Assembly: GCA_002077065.1 (NCBI GenBank)
Contig: NAJO01000031.1
Location: 434,001-498,000 of the forward strand
DNA: 64,000 bases
From: Cryoendolithus antarcticus
Lineage: Eukaryota; Ascomycota; Dothideomycetes; Cladosporiales; Cladosporiaceae
Reading direction: 5' to 3'
Part shown: one piece after another, positions 10,297 through 23,216 of the stretch
Layout of the letters: each line of letters starts with the position of its first letter
Numbering within the stretch: position 1 is the first letter of the stretch
Made by a program: the position numbers and the translations under genes
The notes under the pieces: model-generated
What the model was told of the DNA's origin: nothing
Database searches by the model: none
The model's input: the letters and a program-made list of their open reading frames with translations, nothing else

Positions 10297-12192
10297 GGTG
10301 GCGACTTGATATTCTTTGGAAGTCGCGGTGAGTTTGGTGGCAGAACAAGAAGTGATCTTGAGTGCTGGTGTCGAATGTATAAAACTGTTCGATCACACCA
10401 CCGAAAGAGGCGCTGCAGGTAGTTTAGATAGATGGCGGATCGTCCGGGACTGTGCGACTGCAACTGCTGATAGATCACTAATGCCACTGTTATATCTATC
10501 GGGTCATGTACGCCACGGCATGCAGTCAGGATTACAGGCACTCAGTCAGCAGCCAGCGCACGCCCACGTTGTCGATAAGGGAAGAGTGAGACGTGGGAAG
10601 CAGACAGCGCATGGATACCGCCTTATCACGGGTCTTGCGGTTTGCTTCTACAGCACGATTGTGCCTGCCACTGCGTTCGCGTGGCATCGCGTGCGTCTCC
10701 GAATCATTCTAGTGCTGTTAGATCTGTGTCCCGGTATGCCGGTTTACTAGTCGAACTAGGGAGAGCTAAGGACGAGAGCCGGCAGTAGCGTTCCAGATCC
10801 CTTGGGTGTGGGTCTGACGACATGCATTTCGAAGATGAATTCATTTCGTCTCTCTCTGACTCCGAGAACACGCATGTGATATGTCTGACGCTAAATATCG
10901 AATCTAAAGCTCCGTGGTCATGATATGCATGTGCTGGCAGCCGATCACGACGAAATCGTTACGATAGCCGAGCCAAGATTTCAAACATGCGGTTCGTGAC
11001 ACCCCGGCGCCGCGGGATGCGCTTCATGCATGCACACCTCTAGTCGGACGCACCGGACTTCCTTCCACACCGCATCTTCTACTCACTAATCCATGGTCAT
11101 CGGCAATGATCTTTGATGTCCGGGCTGGCACTGTTGCTGGGATCTAGAACTCGCTAAGTGGGGAGAGTCGAGTCCACCGAGTTGATGCCCGCGCACGTGG
11201 GAACACAAGCATGAGACTCCGCTGTGGATCGAGTGTTTGCTACCGCTAAAACGATTGAGAGTATGCTGGATTTGCTTGATGACTATAGAGACCTTTCGGC
11301 ATCGAACGGCACCACCCAGTGCGACGCAGGACAATACTGTGAATGGCCTGTACGGCAGTGCGTCCACCTATCGAATCGCTCGCGACGCACTGCGCGAGTT
11401 CGCCGATGCGCATTACTCCATGCTAAGACACTCCTCCACTCAGCAAGGCTTTCGTTTGCCGAGAACTCTCTATCCATCTCGACTCGTGTACTGTGAAGAT
11501 GATATCCATGAGGCGGCGCCTAGCGACTTTAGACATCGGAAAATTTGCCTCACGGCACTGTCTTCGCACTGCCCAAGCTCGATGATCTGTCCGCGCAGCT
11601 CGTCGATATATCGGAGGCTGGCGATCTTGTGTCGCAAAGGCACTGTCCACGGCCGATCTGGGTTCTGCACCAATCTCAGGCCTCCCACAGCGCGCGCGAT
11701 TCTGCGTATCGAAGATGTGATCGACGACCACAGCGCTGACGTAGAGGTAAGCTACAAGGTCAACCATGTGCGGCTTGTGATCGTGGCCAAGCAGCTGCAG
11801 GACATCATTCGCGGGACAGGCTGACAGCATACACAACTTTGCGTGCGCGATCTCAAGGAGATCACATCAGGACTGCAGCATGTTGCAGCCAACGCTCGAC
11901 TGCTTGACCTGCGTCGCTCGTGGTGACGAACCACCCTAAGTTGTGATCAAGTGGTGCTGTCGTGTAGCCATCTGGTCCACAGAGTCTGCAATTCTTCAAT
12001 AATCGAGTTGTTCGGTACGTGTGGTCGGCATTTGGTCAGCGCGTATTTGGCCACTTGATCAGTCCTTGCCGGCTGTCCACACACGTCCCGGACGAGGCAG
12101 ATATCAAGGCGTTGCTCGCCGGACGAGGTGGTCCATCACGCATCTCATGAGCCGAGTAGAAGTAGCATTGCGACCCATGGTGTGCACGGCCT
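10297..12192. other. long gap with broken coding-like frames
   Basis: About 1.9 kb with no intact gene. Coding-like pieces occur on the plus strand in alternating frames: about 11224-11310, then 11310-11540, 11545-11650, 11690-11935 (interrupted by TGA at 11822) and 12010-12150. Minus-strand frames at 11423-11836 also look partly coding-like, so strand is uncertain. No family was recognised. It may be a decayed gene or chance open frames. Confidence 0.3.
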
Positions 12193-12597
12193 TCACAGCA
12201 CTCCGTCGTGCTCGCCAGGTAGTCGCTTCACGCGCTTCTGCTCCCAGTTGTCTAGGTCTTTCGCAGCAAGTTTCTGTTGCTCTTGTTAGTGCATGGTCAT
12301 CGTAATAGTGTTGGACCAGTCTGTACCCACGTAGTATTCCTCCTTCATGTCCACCTTCCGCTTGTCCTTGCCAATCCCTAACCGCTCATCCTCTGTCATC
12401 TGCCGTACTTTTCGATCATGTCGTTCGTAGCGTAGCGCCGTTGCTGGCGTCAGAAAGAAGCTGCCGAGTACCATCGTGGCAATGAAGGGAAGGCCGAATA
12501 GAGCGAATGGGTGCTTCGACAATGCTGAGCGATATCGCGCTGGTATAGATCCCTGATAGGAAGACGGACGAAAGGGTTTCGAGGGAAAGGCTGGCAT
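12193..12597 (-). CDS. cox16: cytochrome c oxidase assembly protein COX16
   Basis: Exons on the minus strand: 12597-12331 and 12273-12193, giving 115 residues. The 57-bp intron runs GTGGGT...CACTAAC...CAACAG. The family core is clear: KHPFALFGLPFIATMVLGSF is the single membrane segment at about 29-50. It is followed by LTPATALRYERHDRKV, then EEYY across the splice and KLAAKDLDNWEQKRVKR. COX16 is an inner-membrane factor for assembly of complex IV (Cox1/Cox2 metallation modules). The start MPAFPSKPF was preferred to an upstream in-frame leader because it matches family N-termini. The gene faces the ATR kinase with 223 bases between start codons. Confidence 0.93.
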
Positions 12598-12820
12598 GGT
12601 GTGGAAGCATTTGTAGCTGAGGCGGTGATGCTCGAATCGTTCGTTGGTAATACAACAGGAAAGTAGAAGGTGGAGTTCGCAGATTGATGCCACGTGATCG
12701 CGTGCCGAAGTCGCGTACCTTCACCTTTTGGTTAGTTTGCCTACGAACACGACATGTCCACTTCGCCATACGAACTTACAACAGCGATCAGACGATACTC
12801 AGGTAGACGATGATCGAGGC

Positions 12821-15800
12821 ATGGCACGCCGCACCTCCATGGCGTATGGAGCACGCACAAATGGCGTCGCTGGTCATAATCCACGCCATGCCGACATGCA
12901 CGTCAATGGCGATGGACCACCTCCATCAACCTTAGCAGCACAGATCGTGCACAATCAGACGCGGCCGCTGGCGACTGAATCCAGCGGCGAGCAAGCCACC
13001 TTTGCAGGCCTTCTGCACGAGCTTTTGCACAACTCGGACGCTGCTCCAGAGACAGACGTTGCGGTCAATGTGCAGCTGATTGCGGTGGTAGTGAAGGCTG
13101 GGCTTAGTGTACTTACGCACGATAACCCTTTCGCTCTGTGGGAGGAGCTACTCTCTCAAGCTGCAGACAGTCTCAAGGTTGTCAAGGCTACGATCGCCAG
13201 ACAGCCTGAAGTCCTCGTCACAGCCGTCCAGCCTGACGGACCCCGGCTCTTGCTCTGGCTCGTCGTACGCTTGCTGCCAATATGTGGCAACCCGCGGTGT
13301 CAGGACCTGCAACTCGCTGATCTTCTCACTTCCGCGATCACTGCTTTGGAGAAGTCGACCAAGCTATGGCGAGCCACGGAAACTATGCGGGCCTTGATAA
13401 GGAGCTGTGTCGACCGTAGGTTTTCAAAGCATTTCATGTGGCGTGGCTGACTTCTCCCGCAGATGCACTCGTCACATTGGAGTCTTCTGACGGCTCAACG
13501 GCGCAGTCGGCAGTAGTATTGCCTCCTATGCGATGGCTCACGAAGCTGTGGCCAGAGTCCGAGACTGCCATTGCATTGCCACATGATGCGCAAATAGTCA
13601 TCGACAACTCAATGCAGGTGATCTTGATGTCATTGACAATATCCCGAAGTATTACGTCTCACCCGAGGTGGCTTGACGAAATATACCAAAGACTTCACAC
13701 TTTATTGCTTTGCGAACCACCGCAATCACGTCGCGCGGATACCTGGAGGGATGCCATCGTCAGAACTCTGAAGCTCAGTCGCGGAGCCTCGCAGCTACCG
13801 ATCTTGGCTGACTTACTCGCTGATAGCACGCAAATTCTACCGTCCCAAGCGATGCAGCATGGAATTGCAGAAGTGCTACGGGCCATACTACAGGCGGGCT
13901 TGCCGCAGTATGTGCAATACCTGGAAGAGCCTTTGCTCAGACTTGTGCGCAGCAATCTCTTCCAGCAGCTCGATCCCAGTCTCAAGTCAGTCATGACACA
14001 AGGGCTGCGCCACCAGATTGCAAGTGCGGATCTACCAGATGGTCTGCGTGATGTGGATCAAGACATGGTGGACGTCGACAATCCACAGCTATCTCGAGCG
14101 CAAGCACAGCCGACCGATCTTTCACGGGTAAGAAAGCGACGACGACTTTGGCCTCAGCTGGGTCAACATCAAAGCGGACCAACGTTCTCAAAGCTCGCAG
14201 AGATTCTAGGAGGTGATCTCAACGATTTGCACTCGCTCGTGACTCGCGCACCTGCTGCATACGGCGATCTCGATGAGTCTGATCAATGCGCCGTATGGGC
14301 GTCTTTGAATGAGACTCTATGTCAGGTCGAGAGCTCCAATGACTACGTGCCCTTGCTTGCATCTCTACTAGATGCGTTGGAGCTGCAGAACACCAAGAAG
14401 CCACGGGTCTTGTGCATGCAGGCCATACGTGCATGCGTCCGCAAGTCAACCGACATGACGATTGTCGATCTTGCAGCCTCTCGCGTTGGCCAGGTCACTT
14501 TGAGGGCACTCCATAGCTCGCTACGTGAGCTCCGCATAGCGGCGGCCCATTGCCTGCCAGCATTCCTTCATATCGAATCAGCTCCGGAGCTGTCTGCGCG
14601 CAACCAGCAGGTCGCCCTCCAATATCTTCGCACTCTCTCTGATCGCGATGTTCCGAGCGAGCTGGAAACGCTGATCGTAGCGTGGGGTCAAGTCGCAACT
14701 GTGAGTGGAGAGAATGAGCTCAATCTTGTCCTGCTACAGCTGGTCGATCTACTCGGACATGTCAACCCCATTGTCTGTGGACTTGCCTTCTCAGAGATTG
14801 AGCGTGTGGCTGAAATGAATGCGCTCTCTGTGGAGCAACTCTTCGCCCCGTATTGGTCGTCGGTGGCAGTGTCAGCGGTCTCCGATCTGCTTTCTCGACC
14901 TCAGAAGATACAGCACCTGTGCGACTTACTGCGAAAGGATGTCAACCAGCTTTTGCTCATGACACAGCGGGAGACGATACCTTCACTTGTCTTGCACCAG
15001 AAGAAGGACGAGCTACAGCGGATAGCGTCGGCACGTGGCGCCAATGTCACCATACAGGACATCTGCCTGCAACCCCAGAGCAATCTTGTTGCCATCTTGT
15101 CACTTCTACTAGCCCAGCCAAGTGCGGATCTTGAGGATACGGTCTTGCAGTGCTTGAGTGGCGTGGCGCCCGGGTTCGATGGTACTGATCTTGCCGCGTT
15201 GATCAAGCCCGAGTCGGTCGCCATAGCCTGCGAGCTCCTTCGATATATTGGCGATCAACCACCGAGCCGCAAGTCTCGGGCGTACCATGCTTTTCAGCTC
15301 TTCACCAATCTGTCCGTACGGCGGCCGGGGCAAAGTAAGGCGCATAACAAGCTGACCAAGACGCTCGCTGTCTTCTTCGAGACACACATTCTGGGCATGA
15401 TGGCCAGCTTCTCAGACGTCTTGTCTGCTGCAAGCAGCGAACACTCAAGAACAGAACAGCAGCGCTGCCTCCAAGGTATCGCAGAGATGGTGCTGCTGGC
15501 CAAGAGCGAGGTCAGCATTGCACTACCCCAGATTCGCGCCTGTCTTCAATCAGCTATCGAACAGAAAGAGCTCTGCGATGATGCATGGTCTGCGTGGTTG
15601 TCGCTACTGCCTGTGCTGGAGAGCGATGACATTGCCCTGATCACCGATCAGACGTTCACCCTCATCGTCCGCCATTGGGCCCACTTCCCACCCGCTCTTC
15701 AGCAGACTACCTACGAACGAGTCACGGAGATGATCAGATCACACAATGCGGCTATCAACAAGGTGGTGCTCCTACTACCAACATTGACCACTATTCCCCT

Positions 15801-18800
15801 TTTCGCGAAGCTCGGGAATGAGATTGAGCGCTTGCAAAACGTCGAGGCCACAGAGGGGCGTTTCAAGGCATTCACCAAGCGACTGAAGAGCGAGAGCAAG
15901 GTCATTGTTCTACAAGCTCTCACGGAGCTTGTCCCTTTCCTAGAGACGCATCAAGGCAAAATACATGACGCAGCGATGAGTGAGCAGCCGGACGCGTGGA
16001 TGACCGAAGTCGTGCGCTCGCTGCTCGATGTGACAACACAGCTCGCAAGCGAGAGTGACGACGCCGCTGACTTGTGCGGCAAATGCCTGGGCATAGTCGG
16101 CTGTTTGGATTCAAATCGCGTCAACGCTACCAGACCGCGCAACACTCTGCTGATCATGTCGAACTTCGATAAGGCGGATGAGGTGATCAAGTGGGTCGTC
16201 GAACTGCTAGAGAACGTACTTGTGAAGGCGTTCAAGTCCGCTTCCAACGCACGTTCTCAAGGTTTCCTGGCCTATGTGATGCAGGAGCTTCTGCGGTTCT
16301 GCGAATTCAACGACTCTACTGCATTGAGACCCAGAGCTACGCAAGGCAATACCGCCTCGCAAAGGTGGCTCGACATGCCTGAGCATGTACGAACCACACT
16401 CACCCCCTTCCTGACATCGCGATATCTCGTTACGAGCCATGCGCCGGCGAACCCACCTCATCGAGAGTATCCTGGCTTCACGCCCGACAGCGGTCACGGG
16501 TCTTGGCTTCGAGGTTTGGTGTACGATCTCATGTGGAAAGCTAAAGGCGACAATGCGAAGATGGTGTTTCCCCTCCTAGCGCGGATTATTCGCGGCCATG
16601 ACCTTTCCATCGCTCATTTCCTACTTCCATATGCGCTGACCAATGTCGTACTTGGAGGTACAGTCACGGAGACCAAGGCTCTGCAAGATGAGATTCTGGC
16701 CGTACTCAAGAGTGAGCCATCGAATTCCACCGAGATCGAGACCATCAGACTGTGCAGCGAAAGTGTCTTCACGGCTCTCGACTACATGTCTTTGTGGCTA
16801 CAGGGAAAGAAGAACATTGTCTCCGAGAGCCGAGCAACAGCGTGGCGTACTGGACATTCTCCTAACGATTTCGACGAGGTTGGCGATCAAGGGCAGATCC
16901 AGACCATTGAACAATTTCTCGGCTCGATACCAGCAGAAGTTACTGCTGCGCGTGCCATGGATTGCGAATCTTATGCACGCGGCTTGTTCAACTGGGAGCA
17001 GCACATACGTCAGGGACGCCCACTCATCCCGTCAGCGTCCTCTGCGCATGAGCACGAAGATCTTTATGATCAACTCTTTGACATCTACGCCCAGATCGAC
17101 GAGCCAGATGGCCTTGAAGGCTTGGCTGTTCACTTGCCCTTTTTGACGGACGAACAGCAAGCAGCGCTACACGTCAGAGCTGGTCGATGGACTGCTGCCC
17201 AATCATGGTACGAACTACAACTGGCAGACTCGCCTGACGATACCACACTTCAGACAAGTGTGCTGCAATGTTTCCGAGAGACTGGCCGCTATGCACCTCT
17301 TCTTCGCTATGCCGATAGCTTCTCGACTGCGTATTCCAGTGACGAGACTCGCCAAGCTTCGTTTACTTCGCTTTTACCAGTCATGGCGGAAGCGAGCTGT
17401 ATGATTGGTGATCTAGAAGTTCTTAAGCGGCGACTCACGCAGGCACCTGATGCTCCAGCGACGAACTTCGATATCGGCCTCGGAGCAATTCTTGTCTCCG
17501 GTACCAACGAGGATCCTGAGCTCGGAACAGCTCGCCTCGCCGCTCTTCGAAGAAGCGTCACCGCTGGCATCTCTGCTGCCAGCGCCAGTTCCCTGCAGAC
17601 ATGCCACACCGAGCTCAAGAACCTGCACATCCTGTACGAGGTAGAGGTCTTGAGCCGTGACCACACACACGGTAATCACCCGACGTTGCTGAGTGGCTTC
17701 GAGAAGCGACTTGGTGCGGTTGGCTCGTACACTTCCGGGAAGCAGAGCATCCTCGGCATCCGGCGCGCAAAGATGCAGTCAGGCAAGGTGGTGTGGAATA
17801 ATGCCCAAGTCGGTGCTTCATGGCTTGCGACAGCCAAGCTAGCACGCAAGGCTGGCAACTCGGAAAGTGCGTATAACGCGGTGCTTCGCGCGCATGAGTG
17901 CGGGGATGTGTCGGCCAAGTTGGAGGAAGCGCGACTTCTCTGGCATGATGGTCATGGGCGACAGGCGATACAAAGCCTGGAATCTGCCATTGCAGCGGGC
18001 AAATTTGATGATGAGGGCGAAGGTGTGGACACGACCGCCACAGTCTCCACCAGGAGTGACGCGCTGAAGCAGAATATGCTCCTTGCGAGGGCACACCTCA
18101 TGGTGGCGAAGTGGCTCGATGCATCGGGCCAGACTCAGACCAAAGACATGACAGCAAAGTATCAGTACGCAGCGAAGACTTTCCAGCGGTGGGAAAGAGG
18201 TCATTATTACTTGGGCAAGCATTACCACAAGCTGCTCCTGGCTGATTTGGCGCAGCCCAGGGCAAAGCAGAGTGAGAAGACTGTGACTGGAGACCTCACG
18301 CGTCTGATCATCGAAAATCTGCTACGCTCGATACCCTTTGGGAACAAGTACTGGCATGAGACTATTCCAAAAGTGCTTACGCTCTGGCTAGATCTCGGCA
18401 CACACGCTATCCAGCGGACTGGCAAGGAGCCCCAGAACCTCTTTGATCTTCGAGTCAAAGCGTTGCAGGCTTGCTCTCGGCAGTTCAAGAAGTACTTCGA
18501 TCGCGTTCCGCCGTATATCTTCTACCAGGCTCTGCCGCAGATGCTGTCACGCATCAGTCATCCGCATCCTGAGGTGTGGAAGGAATTGATGCAGGTCATC
18601 ACCAAGATCACTCTGACTCATCCAAGTCAAGCACTCTGGAGATTGCTTGCTGTCACGAAGGCCACTGATGGCATCAGGCGGGAGAGAGCCACGGAAGTAA
18701 TCTCCAGGCTGAAGGACCCAAAGCTCAGAGACAAGGCTGGTGGCGTGCCGACCGATCTTTTGATGCTCATCGTGTCAAGCCAAAGGCTGGCTGACGGTTT

Positions 18801-20016
18801 GCTGCATGCGTCAGAAGCGGCAGTCGAAGCAAGGACCACGCAGGCAAGCCTCTCGCGCGACCTTGGCTTCAATCACAAGCTCGCGCCTTGTAGTCTGGTA
18901 GTGCCACTCGAAAGTACTCTGACGGCCAGTATACCCAACATTGGTACTAGTGCTAATATCCGGTCACACAAGGCCTTCGCTCAAGACAAAATCACAATAC
19001 AAGCTTTCGAAGATGAAGTCCGGGTACTCAGCTCGTTGCAGCGGCCGAAGAAAGTCACCGTTCGTGGCTCCGATGGCAAACGGTACAGTCTGCTGTGCAA
19101 GCCCAAGGATGACCTACGTAAAGATCAGCGATTGATGGAGTTCAACGGTGTCATCAATCGAGCCTTGAAGCGTGATGCTGAAAGCAGCAAACGCCGACTG
19201 TATATCAAGACGTATGCCGTCATCCCCCTAAGTGAAGAGTCCGGTATCTTGGAGTGGGTCGAGGGCATCACGCCGATCAGAGACATCCTGCTGAACCACT
19301 ACGGACGTCGCAACATCAGACCAAACTACGTCGAGATCAGAGCTGTGCTCAATCACTGCACGAAGGACAAAGACGGCGGCCGCGGCTTCATTGACAAGGT
19401 CCTCCCGCAGTACCCACCTCTGCTGCATGAGTGGTTCGCCGAGACATATCCCGAGCCTGACAAGTGGTTCGCTGCACGGGTGATGTATGCCAGATCTGCG
19501 GCTGTCATGTCTATAGTTGGACACGTCCTCGGCTTAGGCGATCGTCACGGTGAGAACATCCTGCTCCGCGAGGCTACCGGAGGCGTGTTCCACGTCGATT
19601 TCAATTGCCTCTTCGACAAAGGCATGACATTCGAGCGTCCCGAACTCGTGCCATTCCGTCTCACGCGCAACATGGTTGACGCCATGGGTCCATATGGTTA
19701 CGAAGGACCCTTTCGGCGATCCTGCGAGCTCACGCTTGGTCTGCTCCGCCAAAACAAGGATACCCTCAATACGATTCTGGAGACCTTCCTGTACGATCCG
19801 ACGACGGACTTCATCGGCAAGAAAAAGAAACACACGGATGGCGTGCCCGAGACACCGCAAGAGATCCTCGATAGTGTGCAGGGAAAGCTGAAGGGAATCT
19901 ACATGAAAGAGACCGTACCGTTGAGCAGGGAGGGGTACGTCGATGCGTTGATCCGCGAGGCGGTCGACCCGTGGAACTTGTCACAGATGTACATTGGGTG
20001 GTGTGCTTTCTTGTAA
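12821..20016 (+). CDS. uvsB: ATR/Mec1-type checkpoint kinase (UvsB)
   Basis: Exons 12821-13415 and 13463-20016 give 2382 residues. The 47-bp intron runs GTAGGT...GGCTGAC...CGCAG. The N-terminal 1,200 residues are helical and HEAT-like, followed by the FAT region. The PI3K-like kinase domain is at the C-terminus: GLGDRHGENILL (catalytic loop, about residue 2224) and HVDFNCLFDKG (activation loop), both typical of ATR rather than ATM or TOR. The FATC end reads DPWNLSQMYIGWCAFL. Together these identify the Mec1/Rad3/UvsB orthologue, which with its Ddc2/ATRIP partner senses RPA-coated DNA and starts the replication checkpoint. The start MARRTSMAY is the first ATG in frame; earlier codons of the open frame have no ATG. 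Confidence 0.95.
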
Positions 20017-20459
20017 GATGAGAACGATGCCGCAGGACCGAATGTTACGAACGCAACGAGCATGGCATAGATGTACAAACACATACGGAGGCGTAGGCCT
20101 CGGATTCGACTTCCCGATTCAGTACACCCGATGTGGTACGACGTCACTTGGTACCTGCATATCTCTCCGCAAAACCGCGTATCTGTGACTTCACAAATAG
20201 GACATACGCGCGTGTGAATACTTTGACGATGCAACATAGCCACCGTTCACTCTTCAGCAAGTCTTCACTTGATCATCTCTCACACAGGTATCCCTTTCCT
20301 CACTATCGCTTCACTCAACATTCTTTCACCTGAAACTCGCTAAACCCCCTGACATCCGCACCTCGATCGCTAATACGCGCATGCATTGGCGATCACGAGC
20401 GATTTCTTGACCGCGTTTGCTACAAGCCACAATAGGCGCTTCACAATACATTTCTTACT
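20017..20459. other. intergenic, promoter side of MscS gene
   Basis: About 440 bases between two plus-strand genes. It includes a CT-rich stretch before the MscS start. Nothing else can be named. Confidence 0.5.
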
Positions 20460-23216
20460 ATGTCACTTCCCACTCGCTCGAACACCGCCCAAAGCCGCTT
20501 TTCTCGTCAAGGCTTCGAACCCATAGCCGACAACCAGCACAACATGGCCGGCGATGCCACGATAGACATCCCTATGGAGCAAATGCACGATGGAGCTCCT
20601 CTCAAGCACACACAGACGGGAGCCTCAACGCTGAAGAAGCGTGTCATGTTCCGAGGGCGGCGGAGGAAACCTGAGGCGCAAGCCGCGGCAGCAGGAGGGC
20701 ATACAGGTTACGATGGGGAAGAGGATACGATCACAGCCATGGGGAAGTTCTACAAGAGAGTCCTGGCGTTCAGCATCATCACGCGGTACCTGGTGTATGT
20801 GCTTCCACTGGGATTGTGCATTGCAGTACCAATCATTATCGGAGCCACAGCTGCGCAGAACGCTGAGATCGGCGGCGTGAGAATCGTATGGTTCTTCATG
20901 TGGGTGGAGGTGGCTTGGGTGAGCTTGTGGGTCAGCAAGATTGTCGCGCATTTCTTGCCATACCTGTTCCAATGGTTAGTCGGCGTGGTCAACAGTGGGA
21001 TCCGGAAGTACTCGCTAGTCCTGCGATCGCTGGAGATCCCGCTCAGTCTGGTAGGGTGGGCAGTGACATCTCTGGCTACGTTCATGCCAATCATGACCAG
21101 GAACCCGACGACCAGGTCCTTGCCGAAAACGACCGATAATCCGGATCCAACTGGAGCGAAGTCTTGGGAATCGATCGTGCAAAAGATCTTGGCTGCGGCT
21201 GTCGTGGCTTCCTTGATCTACCTTGGAGAGAAGCTGATCATCCAATTGATCTCCATCAACTATCACCGGAAGCAATTCAGCTCGAGGATTCGGGAGAGCA
21301 AGCACAACGTCTACCTTCTCAGCGAGCTATATCAGGCCTCGATTGCGCTTTTCCCGGCTTACTGCAATGAATTTGCAGAGGAAGATCTTACGATCCGCGA
21401 TGAGATCAATTTAGGTCTGAGCAAGGGCCGCGGCCATGCACGATCAGGCTCTAGGACGCCGATGAAGATACTCAACCACATGGGGAGGGTTGGAGACAAG
21501 ATCAGCGGCGCCTTCGGCAATATTGCCTCGGAAATCACTGGACGTGAAGTCTTCAGCGCAGGGACTGCCCATGCCATCGTGACAGAGGCGCTGGAAAAGA
21601 AGCGATCGAGTGAGGCACTTGCGAAGCGGCTCTGGATGTCATTCGTAGTCGAAGGTCATGAGGCTCTGACACAGGAGGATCTGATGGACGTGCTTGGCGA
21701 CCAGCACCGAGAGGATGCGGAAGAAGCTTTCCTCTCTCTGGATCAGGATGCGAATGGTGACATCTCTCTCGACGAGATGATCATGACTGTCGTTGACTTC
21801 GGCCGAGAGCGTAAAGCTATCACTACGAGCATGCACGATGTCGATCAAGCGATCAATGTACTGGACCGATTGTTCCTGGCCGTCGTCTTCCTCGCAGTTG
21901 TTTTCGTGTTCGTGGCGTTCCTCAACGCGAACTTCACAACGACACTGGCCACCACGGGTACTGCACTTCTATCGCTCTCTTTCGTCTTCGCAGCTACTTG
22001 CCAGGAAGTCCTCGGAAGCTGCATCTTCCTCTTTGTCAAGCATCCATACGATATTGGCGATCGGGTCGATATCGGCTTAGACATGTACACGGTGGAGCAC
22101 ATCAGTCTGCTCTTCACTGTTTTTCGTCGAGTCAATGGCGTCAAGTGCGGTAGCATGTCGCAGATACCAAATATCGTGCTTAATACACAGAACATTGAGA
22201 ACCTCAGTCGTAGCAAGGCGATGATGGAAGAGCTAGTTGTGAACGTCAGTTTTGACACTTCATTTGAGGACATCCAGATCCTGAAGAAGGAGCTGAGCAC
22301 ATTTGTAGCCGCTACAGATAATAGCCGCGACTTCCAGCAAGATATTAACATCGAGGTGCTCGGCACAACTGATATGAAGCAGCTCCAACTGCAAGTGCAG
22401 ATCAAGCATAAGGGGAACTGGGCGAACGAGACGCTTCGTGCCGCCCGCCGAAGCAAGTTCATGGGTGCACTTGTTGCCGCTCTGCGAGCCGTGCCGATTT
22501 ACGGTCCAGGACAGGGCGACGAGGCAGCAGGCAGCGTCGGCAATCCAACATATTCTGTGGCGATCGACGACGCAATCGCAGTCCACAACAGGGATGCAGC
22601 AGCAAAAGCGAAGGAGGGAAAACGACTCGTGCCCACGAAGGTCATTGAAAAGGCGAAAGAGTCGCTCAGTCCAGTCACTTCCCGATCGCCAGGTGCCGGT
22701 CTGACCGCAAGCGACGCCCATGTCGTCGAAGACCTCAACGCCCGGAACCCAGCCGATGATCAAGCGCGGGATGAAGCCTGGATATCTGGCAACGATACCA
22801 GCACCCTCGGCCGGCAAAGCATCGATGAGCAAGATCTCGAGGATGTGCGTGGCCTACTACGTCGCGAGAGTACCCGCGGAAAGCGACGCGCCGGACAAAG
22901 CACACAGCCGGCGTACAATGGCCCGAGCGTACCTACCATCAACGAGCCGATATCTTACAGAGACTACGCCCACCCTGCGACCGGATTCGGCTCGGCCACG
23001 AATACTGCTTACAACCCGCCTTCATCGCGCGCACAGCAGGCGTATGCACCGCCAGTGGGTGGTGCGCAGATGAGTCAGATGCCTGCACGGCAGGCCAGCA
23101 ATCCGTATAGGAACAGGAGTGAGAGCACAGCGAGGAAGCCGATGAGTCCTACGGCTGGGAATGGGGATATGGGGGATGAAGAGTTTGCGAATTTGAGACC
23201 GTATTCTGGGGTCTAG
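20460..23216 (+). CDS. EF-hand mechanosensitive channel, MscS type (Msy1/Msy2-like)
   Basis: A single exon of 918 residues. Several membrane segments lie at about 100-260. An EF-hand calcium loop at about 427-438 (DQDANGDISLDE) has Asp at positions 1, 3 and 7 and an acidic residue at 12. Two further membrane helices follow, the last being the pore-lining TM with Ala/Gly/Ser spacing (TLATTGTALLSLSFVFAATC), then the MscS beta-domain with VKHPYDIGDRVDIG. The tail of about 250 residues is disordered. Fungal Msy1 and Msy2 have this EF-hand plus MscS layout and sit in the ER and cortical ER, where they control calcium after hypo-osmotic shock. Location here is by analogy. Confidence 0.9.
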   Translation: MSLPTRSNTAQSRFSRQGFEPIADNQHNMAGDATIDIPMEQMHDGAPLKHTQTGASTLKKRVMFRGRRRKPEAQAAAAGGHTGYDGEEDTITAMGKFYKRVLAFSIITRYLVYVLPLGLCIAVPIIIGATAAQNAEIGGVRIVWFFMWVEVAWVSLWVSKIVAHFLPYLFQWLVGVVNSGIRKYSLVLRSLEIPLSLVGWAVTSLATFMPIMTRNPTTRSLPKTTDNPDPTGAKSWESIVQKILAAAVVASLIYLGEKLIIQLISINYHRKQFSSRIRESKHNVYLLSELYQASIALFPAYCNEFAEEDLTIRDEINLGLSKGRGHARSGSRTPMKILNHMGRVGDKISGAFGNIASEITGREVFSAGTAHAIVTEALEKKRSSEALAKRLWMSFVVEGHEALTQEDLMDVLGDQHREDAEEAFLSLDQDANGDISLDEMIMTVVDFGRERKAITTSMHDVDQAINVLDRLFLAVVFLAVVFVFVAFLNANFTTTLATTGTALLSLSFVFAATCQEVLGSCIFLFVKHPYDIGDRVDIGLDMYTVEHISLLFTVFRRVNGVKCGSMSQIPNIVLNTQNIENLSRSKAMMEELVVNVSFDTSFEDIQILKKELSTFVAATDNSRDFQQDINIEVLGTTDMKQLQLQVQIKHKGNWANETLRAARRSKFMGALVAALRAVPIYGPGQGDEAAGSVGNPTYSVAIDDAIAVHNRDAAAKAKEGKRLVPTKVIEKAKESLSPVTSRSPGAGLTASDAHVVEDLNARNPADDQARDEAWISGNDTSTLGRQSIDEQDLEDVRGLLRRESTRGKRRAGQSTQPAYNGPSVPTINEPISYRDYAHPATGFGSATNTAYNPPSSRAQQAYAPPVGGAQMSQMPARQASNPYRNRSESTARKPMSPTAGNGDMGDEEFANLRPYSGV

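Noticed and set aside
10316..10750. 144-codon plus-strand frame
   Set aside because: Begins with TTG, no ATG-supported start, no motif, and overlaps the 5' flank of the Cys/His gene.
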